Under the pieces are notes generated by a model that saw nothing but the letters and a program-made list of their open reading frames with translations, was not told the origin of the DNA and did no database searches. Made by a program: the position numbers and the translations under genes. From Arthrobotrys musiformis (taxonomy: Eukaryota; Ascomycota; Orbiliomycetes; Orbiliales; Orbiliaceae): DNA of 64,000 nucleotides. This document shows, piece after piece, positions 10,777-21,894 of the stretch. Numbering within the stretch: the stretch's first letter is position 1; every line of letters begins with the position of its first letter. Where the stretch lies: assembly GCA_036971715.1 (NCBI GenBank), contig JAVHJL010000001.1, positions 744,001 to 808,000 on the forward strand, written 5' to 3'.

Positions 10777-12771
10777 TTATCCCACCCGCAGTGACGTCAC
10801 AGCCTCTCTGGGGACGATAGAAAACCCACAATTTTCCAATTCCTCCGGCAACGCTCTGGAACTCGCTCTAGTCAAGTCGTGTGTGTATATACTCTCGCTC
10901 TCTATATCGATCTGTTCGTCTTCGCTGTAATTATATATATCCAGATTCCCCGCGCCGCCGTGGGCGGGGTATCCCTGCTCGATGAGGTCTATATCGTCCT
11001 TCGACAGGATTTTTAGATTCGACCGAGGTCGAAAGGTTGGGGAGGGGTGGAGGTGGGATGGTTTTATTGTGTTTATGATTTCTATGGCGGGGAGGCTGCT
11101 TGATCTTGAGCCTATCCTGCAGGTTCGCAGTGAATGCGGGTTATGATGGGGGTTTAGGGATCTAATATCCAGTGATGGGGGGATTGGGGTTAGTGTTGTG
11201 GGGGTCTTTGTGGCGTTGGTGTTTAGTTTTTGGAGGGCGAGGTCTCGGGAGGAGGCTGTGGCTTCGCTGGTGCCTATGGAACTTTTGCGGTCGTCTAGGA
11301 TGCCGTGACGGGATTGGGGGCGTTTGAAGGGGAGGAAACGGCGGATGGGTTTTATGTCTTCGTGGTAGAAGCGTTTTAGGCGGGAGGGGGAGGTTAGATG
11401 GAGGAAAGATGGGGCGCAGGCGCAAATTATTCCGAGGTTTAGTTCGATACTGAGGGATATGAATTGTTAATGAAAGATCTATAGAGGAGAGGGGGGGTCT
11501 TGGGTGCTTACAGTGTCCATTGGAGGTTGTCTATTTGCCATGTTGTATCAACATCATATGCAAGGGCATGGAGACGGGCGACTTTCATTCCGCTCGCAAA
11601 AACGACCCTGAGATATAAGGTTAGCATTGTTTATAAACATACCGCGATATCTCATAAAAAGGCACTTACAATGCTCCCAGGCTAAAAAGCCCTATCGCCA
11701 ACAGCTTTTCTCGTTTCTTCAGCTGAAGCCGTAGAATATACGGAATTGGCAGCAATATTATCACCAAATCCAGGACCATAAAGATTACTACGCCCGAAAA
11801 GCTGAGAGCGTAGCGGTTAACCGAGCAGGTTGCGGTGAAAAGAGCATCAGACCAGACAATCGGTTTGCATGAGAAGAGCACCGCGAGGAGATTTGATATT
11901 GTATGGGCGCCGTTTATGGCTGCTGTTATCAGGACAGCGATGCGAAAGGAAGGTTTGGGGCTTAGTCTGTAGTAGAAAACTAGGAGGGAAGATTTTATGA
12001 AGAAGTGACAGAGGGTTACAAGGTGCTGTTGTATTATTGCAGTCTGTAATAGATCCCACGGTTAGTTTCCAAGGTTGTTGATGAAAAAGGTCTTGAATAT
12101 GATATTGCCATACCCTCCAAGTGCGTAGAATGCTGTTTATGGGGACATCCCAAATGTGCATTCCGAGTCCCTCACCTAAGCGCTATATTAGCGGGGTCCT
12201 ATTCTCAAAGGGCGGGGGACCGACTTACTCATGCCTATCGAAACAGATATAACAATTGCAAATATCTGCGAAGATACTAGTATTAGTGCTGAGGTCATGA
12301 TATCAGTGTAGAATACGAATTGATACATACTAATCCAGGGATAATCAGCCAATCCTCCAATCTCACCATCTTTGTGATAAAATACCTTGTAAAGAACCTC
12401 AATAGAACGGCAAGAATAGCGAATATCGACAAAATTATCGCCGGAATCATCAACATATCCTTCATATTTTCATGGGGTAGCTTTCGAAAATATGATTCCA
12501 ATACAAAAGCCACCAACCCAGCTCGTTGTTTTCCAAGCTCTTGGAATAGAGGTATCTCTTGTTCCGTTCTTTGGAAATCTGCTCCGAGAACTTGAGATAT
12601 TGTAGCTTCACTGGTAATATTAGATTTAGTGCGAGAGTAGAGGTCTAATATTGCCTCGTTAATTGTGAGAGTACGATAGAAGGGTGTCGAATAGGCAAGG
12701 CCGAGGCCTAGCTTGATAAGAGTGTTATGATTGTATTCGAGGTTCTCAGGCAGAGAGACGTCTGCGGCCAT
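10777..12771 (-). CDS. Pth11/rhodopsin-type seven-span membrane protein
   Basis: Six exons on the minus strand: 12331-12771, 12229-12265, 12114-12175, 11670-12043, 11512-11607 and 10777-11449; 560 aa. The membrane core matches the fungal rhodopsin-domain family. It runs from IPAIILSIFAILAVLLRFF through EDWLIIPGL, GMHIWDV and CHFFIKSSLLVFYYRLSP to the helices around SFSGVVIFMVLDLVIILLP and REKLLAIGLFSLGAL. The family is linked to surface and host sensing upstream of G-protein signalling, but most members have no known ligand. A soluble N-terminal extension of about 100 residues precedes the first helix, and about 220 residues form a cytosolic tail rich in Ser, Pro, Thr and acidic residues. The second exon is only 37 nt. 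The third splice acceptor and several others are weak, so exact boundaries may shift, but reading phase is kept throughout. Confidence 0.85.
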
Positions 12772-14565
12772 TGTGAATAGCTAATAGGCTTTCAGGGAGG
12801 TTCTTAGCAGGATGCTGTTATTATCTCGAGCTCGGACAAGGTCGTGATGGGGAATTATTCTTTTCGATATAAATATATCAGGTGCTCGGATATTCAAAGT
12901 GTCGCAAAACACAAGAAAAAGAAAAATCGAAATCGAGGAATGAGAATCGAAGAAAGTCAAGATGGTGCAAGCTGCATGCAAGCCACCACGAAGCGGATGT
13001 CAAAGCGGTGGAACTAGCCGACGAAAGGACCCTCCCGGATCGCGGCTTGCATAATCAAGATCGAAAAACACATATAGGAGGGGAAAGTAAGAAAATTCAG
13101 ATAATCCGGACCCATGTTATATATCTCAAAAATCCGGGGGACCCCGTCGATTGTTTTCGATTGCGCCAACATTTTGACGAGCGAATTTTAAATTTTTTTG
13201 TCGAACGACTCGACAATTATTTTCCTTGCTTGTAACATGGTATTGCAACGCTGCGCATACGCCCAAGTTCGCCCTGCTCCTGAGATCCTATCGATAAAGT
13301 GTTGGATTGTTGGATCGTTTAAAGCTAAAATGCTGCCCAGGCGATTTTGCATGCCTGCGAAACGGTTGCCAACGATGCTAAGCTAATGCAGCAGGGTGGG
13401 TTGACAGGCGACCGACGGTTTTGTGATCGGGTGAAATTTTATCGCATTTTTCTTCTGCCTTCACCTCTTTTTTTGTGTTCTAAGGGGGGGTAAGGTCGCA
13501 ATCGGCTGGGGCGGCAATTTCCGTTGGAGTTAGAGCACCGCGGCAGGATATATCATTTGATTGATCTTGATTCCATTTTTGCAATTCATTGTTGGATCAG
13601 GTTGAAGCCTTGGTCTCGAATAGCCATAATTTCATCTCAGTTGGGTTTGGGAGATGTTAGAAACGATGATGAATTGCCACTGATTGTGCAATTGCGTTCG
13701 AAGGGCACAGTTTGGCTGTGTCGATATTTAGGCCGTGGCCTGGACGAGCTCAAGTTGGAGTAGGCTGGGGAGATGCTCCGACGGAAGCTGTGTTTCAAGA
13801 CGGTCGACTGTTTGCAAAAAAAACCTGGTAATTTCGGCGAGGCCCTTGGTTGATACCCTTGGACTGTGCCGCTTTGTTAGTCCCTTTCTCCTAACCATCG
13901 CAGCTGGGTGACCTGATACCCTGCGTCTGATGAGAGGGTGGCATGGAGGCAAGTGCCGTTGACGGGTGCATGTTGCATTTTTGAACAATGCGTGTTGCAG
14001 CTGTTGTCCGCAAAGCCTCCCGTGTGTGCATGGCACTTACATACATACATTCTACATCGCACATATACATACTTATGTAAAACGTTAACTGCCTCGGAGT
14101 ATGGCATTAAGCACCTTCTTTACGCATGGCATATCAAATAGGAACTTCTTTCGTTTGAATTTTGCTTGTGTTTCGATGTGCACGCCTATCGCGCACCATG
14201 GTACCATAGGTTGAGTGTAGCCCCGCATCTAGACTTGAATATTAAAACCAAAAGCTGAGCAAGGGAGATTCGAAATTCGAAAAGGGTTGTGGCAAGTAAA
14301 TTTGATATTTTGCTCTCGTAAAATGCTACATTTAACAGGGCTGTTACTCGTGTACATTATGTTAATAGACAATCGATCATACTCCAGACCCTAGACCTAG
14401 ACCCCAGACTCCTCTACACGGCAAATTGCGAAACGGTCTATCTAGTGTACAACAAGGAAATTTTTACACGAATTAACTCGATATGGAAGTGATAGAGGTA
14501 AAGAAGGTGCAAGGTATTAGCGGCCAAGACCCGTGACGTGACGTCGCTTCCAACGGCAGCTAGGG
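12772..14565. other. Long intergenic region
   Basis: About 1.8 kb upstream of the rhodopsin-like gene and downstream of the kelch gene. Several short open frames on both strands overlap one another and show no domain. Repeated catacatac/catatacatac sequence lies near 14038-14075. I see no RNA gene or transposon. Confidence 0.5.
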
Positions 14566-16520
14566 TTATCTGTGTGGGAGCAGGGGTTGGGTGGATGCAC
14601 CTAGCATAGACGGGTTTACTGGACTCGCTGAGAGCTCTGGATTATGTATTCCGGTTGGAAGCTCGTGTCCTAAATACTGGCTTGGAAGTTCTTGTCCAAA
14701 ATATTGGTTCGGTAGCTCAGGTCGGAGGGGGTTCGACGCCAATTCCCGGATAGAGGCTTGACTGGCCGCGAAATAATCGTACGGACCTGGGGGCATTGGC
14801 TCCAATTGCTTTCGCCGCCGACGCAAGATTATGAACCCAGCGATAAGGAGAGCTAATATTACTACACCTCCCACCGCGATACCCGCTATTCCACCTGTCG
14901 ATAAGCTGCCGCGGTCAGGGGACACCGTATTCGTCGGATTAGGTGCCGCACTGGATGTGGGTGAAGGGGTGGTGGTAGCAGAAGACATAGCAGCAGAAAA
15001 TATTTGACCTAAACGCTCGTTCGGCCAATCGCCATCAGGCTTAGTCCTAAGTTCATGAAATCGTCAGCGTTATTGCACGGGCGTTACAGTAAAACGATGG
15101 ATTTCTCTTATAATATACCTATCTCGCACAGCGCTCGATATGAATGCTGGGACGGCATAATCTTGCTCATCGGGTATTATTGATGCTTTCCATACAAATG
15201 TGTTCGTATCCATCACCATGAAAGGAGGGTGTGATGAATTGCATGCATCGATGTTTAGTTTTTTATCGTAGTATTGCGATACAATGCCACCCGTCACAAT
15301 CATTTGAGTGTTTTTGTATAAATTGCACCGATGCCGTGTTCGTCCAATATCCCCCACCCGTGGGTTGTCAAGATTGTTCTTGAATGGTCGGGTATCTGGG
15401 TTATTCTCGTCTTCCACTCTAATCCATCGAAAGGATGGTAATGATAGGACCCAAACATCCGCATATGCTTCACCCCGAAGTTGGCTCCACCCTCCGTACA
15501 TGACAATGTTATGGTACGATCCATCAGCCGCGCTGTTGACGACCAAGCAAAATTCTGCGCGCATTTCTGGTAAACCACCTTTCGCGGGTACGAGAGTCCA
15601 AAAGTTTTGTGCGATATCGTATACAAAGATATCGGAGAGCGGCCTTAGATCCCAGTTAAGTTCGTCTCCAGCAAACTGACTGCCTTTTCTAGTTGTCTAT
15701 GCAATATGGTTAGTAAAAATCCTAGTCTGGTAAAAAATTCAGAACAAATATGTATAGACATACATCCCATCCACCTAGTAACACTATAATTCCCTCTTCA
15801 CCAATTGGCAGGTATACCGAAGACCCGCCAATAGTTGACGGGGTTGGAATGGAATTTAAATCATCAGACTCTCTAATAAAGCTCCATCTCGGGGGCGTCA
15901 AGTTTCCTTCGAAAAATACGAGTCCCGGTCTTCCCGCCCAAATCCCAATCCCTGCCCCACCGCCATACCAGTTCCTCCCATCAGGCGCGGCCGCATAGAA
16001 TCCGTTTGTGTTATTAAACCACTGGTATTCCCCGCCCGATATTTTATCCGCGCTCCATTTATCTTCTATCGTGTCATAACGGTACATGCGATCCGTCTGG
16101 TTCACTTGGGTAGGGATATCATCCCCCCTCCCGACTGAGGCGAAGGCCCAGAGGTTTTCATTGTTGTAGAAGAATCTGCCTCCATTCGTTACATCCTTAT
16201 CTGTGAGTTCGTTGGGTGCGTCTTCGGTCACAATTCTTGTTTGATTGATGAGCCCGTCGACTCGAAATTCCGAACCGAGGTCGATTTTACTTATTTTCCG
16301 GAGACTAGAAGGTTTTATGTCGCTGCTGTCGAGATATGAGCCGCCGACGAGGTAAAGTGTTTCGTTGATAATGTGAGCTGGGAAACATTTTAGTTAGGGA
16401 GGTTCCAGGGGTGTTTTTTGTGGCTTTCCGGTCAGGATAACCTTAAATTTGGCGAACCCTCCAAATGAATATATCGATACACTTACCTCTTTGATCGAAC
16501 AGCGAACACAATTGCGACAT
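14566..16520 (-). CDS. Kelch-repeat protein with C-terminal membrane segment
   Basis: Four exons on the minus strand: 16487-16520, 15764-16377, 15119-15696 and 14566-15046; 568 aa. Several beta-propeller blades are visible from kelch signatures: LYLVGGSYLD, GIIVLLGGWD with a following FVYDIAQNFWTLV, NIVMYGGWS with DVWVLSLPSFRWI, and MIVTGGIV. After a Ser/Thr/Pro-rich linker comes one membrane span (about residues 455-480, GGIAGIAVGGVVILALLIAG) with a basic stop-transfer RRRRK and a cytosolic tail. The tail contains three short QYFGQELP/QYLGHELP-like repeats. Family relatives usually start with a signal peptide and a first kelch strand. Here the modelled start (MSQLCSLFDQR) lacks one, so an upstream exon may be missing or the N-terminus truncated. 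Likely at the plasma membrane; ligand unknown. Confidence 0.8.
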
Positions 16521-17664
16521 CTTCGTGGGAGTTATGTTGAAGAAAACATGGTTATAATCCTTGTTTTAAATAGTCTATGGATCCTATGAAGCTTCGAAGG
16601 TCGGGCGAAGTTTGAAAGTTCCGTCCGAATGTCATGCACCACCTATTAATATACTGTGTGCATGGGCCGCCTCTTGGGTCCTCCCAAGAATTAAAACCCA
16701 TGATCGTTCGATCGTTAAAAATGAAACCTTGACTATATTTCAACATTCTCCAATATTGCAATGAGGCTCCACTGCTGTGTCAAACAGCACCATTCTGCCA
16801 ATGAGGTTCACATCTGGTGATACCAAGAACAACCAGCCAAGATGACAGTTCAAGGGTGGCTTGCTAGTCGCTGACAGCGAAGGTGGAGTGATCAGGTAAC
16901 TACCTAAGTAGATAGCGGCCGGCGTTCAGAATATGGGCGACCAAACCATATTTATTTCTCTTCACCGCAGCATCTTCAGGGCCCAAAACGGGATTTCGAG
17001 ATTTCGAGACATCATGTGGAGCTCCTCTATCTCGATATCTCGCCTCTAGTGCAGGGAAATGTCAGCATGCGCATCCCAAGTTAAGTCAAGTCTATTGCAT
17101 TCGATCTCGTATGTACCGGTCAACCCATGGCTACTCCAAATCTAAAACCAGAAGTCGACCTTAGTTGCTTCATGGTTCCAAGACGCTTGTTCTCCCCACC
17201 ATGGACAATATCGAGTGATAGTGCTTACAAATTTCAGAGCGAAATAGTGCACCTTAAATAGATCAACCAGACAGGCTAACCGTTCTAGTGTCGAATTCCA
17301 AATCCAACACAACAAATATCACGACAGTATTCACGAAGGACAATGCTATTTTGAGGACGTATTGCTCAAAGGGTGGAGAAAATCCCGTGAGGATGGAACT
17401 GAAGTATCTTGCTAAAGTATTTTTCGTAGTCCTGATACTACATTACTAAATCAAACACTTCTTGATTCAAAGGTTACATGAACATTCATATCTAGCTTGT
17501 TCAGATTGGATTGGCTATCATTAGATATAACATGTAGGACCATTTCATTACTATACTGAGGACCATTATGCTCCATTTGATACTCAAATTCTTAGAACTA
17601 ATATTGAGCTCTATAATAATACACATATACCCATCACTGGGTCACCAATTTTTAAATACATATT
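16521..17664. other. Intergenic region between kelch gene and lipoxygenase
   Basis: No gene supported. An open frame at 16552-16761 (minus) lies just upstream of the kelch start and could hide a missed first exon, but I found no convincing donor. The stretch near the lipoxygenase 3' end is AT-rich. Confidence 0.5.
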
Positions 17665-19923
17665 TTAGATCAAAATCGATACCGCCATCTTGCGTGGATC
17701 CATAACGGTGTACTGCGAACTTCCCGGAAGGCCAGGTGGTGAAGTTTGCACATTCATGGACTTGCTGTTCTCCTGGAACTCAACCTGGAATTTCTCCAAA
17801 TCATCAAGGAAAGCCTGTGCTGCCGCAACACCGGGCGCGTCTAAGATACTCTGGCGATAATTCAACTCCGTCTGTGCGTATGTGATTATGTTTTGTTGCT
17901 CGATAACCAACATGCTCAGGAGATGAGGGATGTATGCGGACATCAGCCAAACGTTGGCCTTATCGAGTGGAAGTGCGCTGATGAGATCCTTCTCCTTGTA
18001 TTTCTCCAAATCCGCAAGCGACTTTGGTAGGGGGGTGGCCAAGCAAGACGGTTTGTTGGGGACGAAGACTTGGTAGTATTCCTGGAGGTAGTTAACCGCT
18101 GTATGCTGAGGAGATGCAATGTGGATACACATGGTGACCGCATCGATCAATTGATCCAAAGTGGTGATAGTAGGGAAAGAGTTGAGCCTTGCACCCATGT
18201 CGTCTTGCATTTCCCGACACCAGCTCTTGACCTGCTCGTCCTCCGCAACGGTGGTCTTGTTGTAATCATACCAGTTCGTAAGCATGGACTCGACAAATCT
18301 TCGGATCGAGTACCACATGGCTACCACGTTCCTACCGTATGGGTAGTTTCTGAATTTATCACTGTTGAGCTTGTCGACTGGGAAACCACGCCTTTCAAGA
18401 TCTTTAGGGACGTAAAGATCTTCCCACTGGAAAGTGTAGTATTCGCTCTTGAGGTAGTTCGACAAGTGTTTTGAGTCGATACCGGCAATATTCAAGATGA
18501 TCTTTGGAACAAGGGTTTCACGCGCAGCCTGATTCAAAGATAGAGTCTTGAGCCAATGGGGGTTGAGGAGCTGGTAGACAATATGATCGTTGCTAAAGCT
18601 TCTCTCGCATCCAACAATGACGGCTTCTTCGACGAGATGGGTATGGACCAGATGGATACCAACTTCATGGCGATGCCAGTCACAAACTTGGACGCAAGTC
18701 TTAGCATAGCGCCAAGGCCAGTCCTCAGCCTCGAAATCGGTAGGATCCTCAGGGCTGGTTCGCTTATTGAAGATGGTAACGGATTTGGACATAACTCCAG
18801 CCGTTGTCTTGGTCCAGTAGTTCTTCTCAAGCTTGATGTCACCTTCCTTGTAGTCAATAACGATGGCGAGTGGGTGAAGTTTTCCGTCTTTAGCTCCGAG
18901 GGAAAATAGTGCAACGGAAGCGCCGGTATATCGCGTTCCGAATCGGATGGACCAATCGCTCTGTAGGTCGGCTTGGGGGGGAGCGGCAGCGGCAGCTCTG
19001 AAATAGCTGTAGTCTTGAATATAGATTGATCCTGTAGGAAGTTTGTCGATGGCCTCGATGAACTCATGGTTCCCTTGGGACTGTGCAGTTTCCCTGAAGC
19101 TCTTAACCCAGTTCGAATTCAAAGGTGCCACAGTAAGAGTGGTGGGATTTGGCCCTGTCAGGTGCTGCTGAGCGAACTGCTCGTCTGTGAACCAATCCTC
19201 ACGGAGACCAATGTTTGGCTCCGTGTAGATACCAGTCTTCTTATCCACAAGATTCACATTGATTTGCTGTAGCCCGCTCAATGTATTTTTGGAAAATATG
19301 TTCCATGGTGCACCACTGATTCCGGTAATAGCGCTTGGGAAAACTCCAGCAAGCATTTCACCAAGTTGGAAGTAGAACAAATAGCTTGCGTGGAAGATAT
19401 CATCGAACTTGGTTTCGTCTCCAGGGGGGATGACTTTGAGATGTGGGGGGTAATTATCGTCTCCGTTCGACCATTGGTAAAGCTCACGCTTGTCGTCAAC
19501 GTCAAAATCCGTCGGCACGGATGAGTCGATGCTGAGGAAATCGTGGAGCGATCCAAACCTGTATGGTCACCAATATTAGCAAATGAAACACCACATAATG
19601 GTTAGAGGTCAGTAGAGTGGGTATACTAACTTGGAAAGAATCTGTTGATAGGTGAGCTTTAGTCTCAAGGCGGTATCTTCAAAGCTGGCCTCTTTAATTG
19701 GGATATTCTCGTGCTTTTGCGCGAAGTTACCGCCCCCGACGAAGCTAGAATGGCCCCCCTTCTTTTTGGGAAAGTTTCTCTTGGAGAGGCCGAGACCCAG
19801 GCCTCTCATTCTATTATTGAAGACACCAGTATCTATCTGGTTGGCTGGGGGGATATCTGGTGTCGTCATTGGAAGATCAGTAGAGAAGCCTGGTGTGGCT
19901 TCCGATTCAACTGGGTCAGACAT
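17665..19923 (-). CDS. Lipoxygenase
   Basis: Two exons on the minus strand, 19631-19923 and 17665-19558, 728 aa. The metal-ligand pattern of lipoxygenases is complete: H395 and H400 spaced x4 within WHRHEVGIHLVHTHL, then H583 and N587 in HTAVN, and the C-terminal isoleucine carboxylate (I728, ending VSILI). The enzyme inserts dioxygen into polyunsaturated fatty acids such as linoleate, giving hydroperoxides used as oxylipin signals. There is no signal peptide and no N-terminal PLAT beta-barrel visible; the first 100 residues are Gly, Pro and Lys rich. That differs from secreted manganese lipoxygenases, so an intracellular iron enzyme is the simpler reading. Regiospecificity cannot be judged by eye. 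It is preceded by an AT-rich 1.9-kb gap. No oxylipin partner gene is nearby. Confidence 0.95.
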
Positions 19924-21894
19924 GATGAGGTAGACTTTTTGAGTAAAGGTATTTAAACTTATTAAAATATCAAAAATAGATAGCGGAGAGTGATAGGACC
20001 CTCAATTGATTGATTAATTGTTCTGATGCTCCAAGTTAATTGCAGTAGGATCGGAGTGGAATTGGAGGGCATTGGAACCTCTTTATATACACCCTAGCAT
20101 AAACAAGAAGGCTCAAGAATAGCGTATCGTAACGAATATCAATATCAGGGCGGGGCTATTCTCGATATCCTAAGAGAGTATGCCTCAGGACGCTAAATTT
20201 TGAAAACTTCATGATATCATGCTGTTCAAACAGCATATGCAAATGCACACCTAATTTCGTACAAGTATCCTTGCCCGACTATCCATTAATAGTGAAAGCC
20301 GAATTCGACGAACTTGAAATTTTTGAGGACTGCATAACGTCCCCCGCACTAGAATGCATGGAATTAGAAACAATTGGAGGATATACCAACAGCTATGCTA
20401 GTATATTATGTACCTCCCATGCAATTAGAGCTCCTGCGAATAACGGTTCTTAGCTCACTAATTCATAGGCAAACGGTTTAACATAGCCGGCTTAGCTATC
20501 TGCTAGTAGGGGTTATAACGCCCTGTGGAGAATCATGTCGCAGTTCGGGAGCAGGTCAACGGGATAGATTGTAAATGAGAAGGCTTTGGTTGGCCCGTTA
20601 TACTGCAAGTCCACCGCTGTCCCCAGACTGCACCGCTGTAAATATTTCGGGTTTCCGACCTTGGCCTAGTAGTCGCATTCGAATATGCAGCTCCCTTGGG
20701 TAGACACGGTTAAGTATTCTGACCCGAGAGTCAGCGGCAGCTTGCGCAATCTATCGGCCCATCTGGATTAGCAACGCAAATTTTCCGGTTCGTTTTGTGG
20801 TGCAGATTCAGCCCCCGACTGCGACTGCGAGGGCATGCAGCTGGTACGTGCCCGCAGCCCCTCAAGTGGGGTATAGCCGCATGAATTGGAAGGCATTGAC
20901 AAAGTCCTAACGTTATAACATTTCCGAAGTTCCAACGGGATAGCGATTCTATTAAGGCCCGTGAGGTATTAATTACGAGGTAGGCGCGCGGGGTTACACG
21001 ATATGCTATACGACTTAATATATTAAATTAAGCCCCACCTTGATATTGATAGTAATATTAATATTAATAAAATTATTGATATCATGACAAGTAGAAGAAC
21101 CCAATGCTGCTTTAGCTTATATAACGATCGAATTGAAAGTTATACGACCATACCAGCTAGCTTGGATTACATTGGATATATATGATTGTAAAAGGGGTTT
21201 CGAAAGCGGATTCCCATTGTCTCGTACCCTGCCCATCCCACTGATACCTCGGTTTTATTCAAGCCTAGGTCAATCTAGTCAAGGGAACTTGAGCTTCAGA
21301 AAATCGCATTCGCAAAGCTTGAAGCTGTTAATTTCCACAGAAGGGCATGGGGGTACGTACAGAAGCGGGGCAGCTTGCAGACAGCTTGCCGAATATCAAC
21401 GCAAGACTATCCGAATATAGCCACACAACTTCAACCGATACCCTGCATCCTGCACGCCAGAAAGAAGCTCTAGGGCGGCAATATTTCTGCCCTCAAATCA
21501 TACCACTTGAGAATGAGCATATTCTAATTCTTCTAATTGGCCAAAACTATTTCGCCAAGATCGATTGAATATATCTGGGTGCACTGCACTGTCGATAGTT
21601 ACTGAATATGTTAGCTCTATAACGGCTCGGGTCTAGAGCCCGCTTTGGCATGCATGGTATAAACTTCTCCATTCGAGTTTCTTGAATCCATGGATCTGTT
21701 GGAAAATTGGCAAGGCGGTATCTCAGCCGTTCAGCTAGTACTTTGAGGCAGCTGATTCGGTAGATTCACTCAATTGATTAACATATGATCATGAGCCTGT
21801 GCAGTGGTGAAAAAGTTGATTAATATGCGGCATATACAAGCATTGGAACGGCATTTATCGACCTTCACACGCCGAGAAAAATACGCAATGCAAG
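19924..21894. other. Long divergent intergenic region
   Basis: About 2 kb between the divergent lipoxygenase and M4 peptidase genes, so it carries both promoters. It is AT-rich with TTAATATTAATATTAATA-like sequence near 21050-21070. No coding frame is convincing. One copy of the 12-mer taacgttataac lies at 20908-20919. Confidence 0.55.

Noticed and set aside
12882..13763. Chain of short frames in the long intergenic region
   Set aside because: They overlap on both strands, show no domain, and no splice pair joins them.
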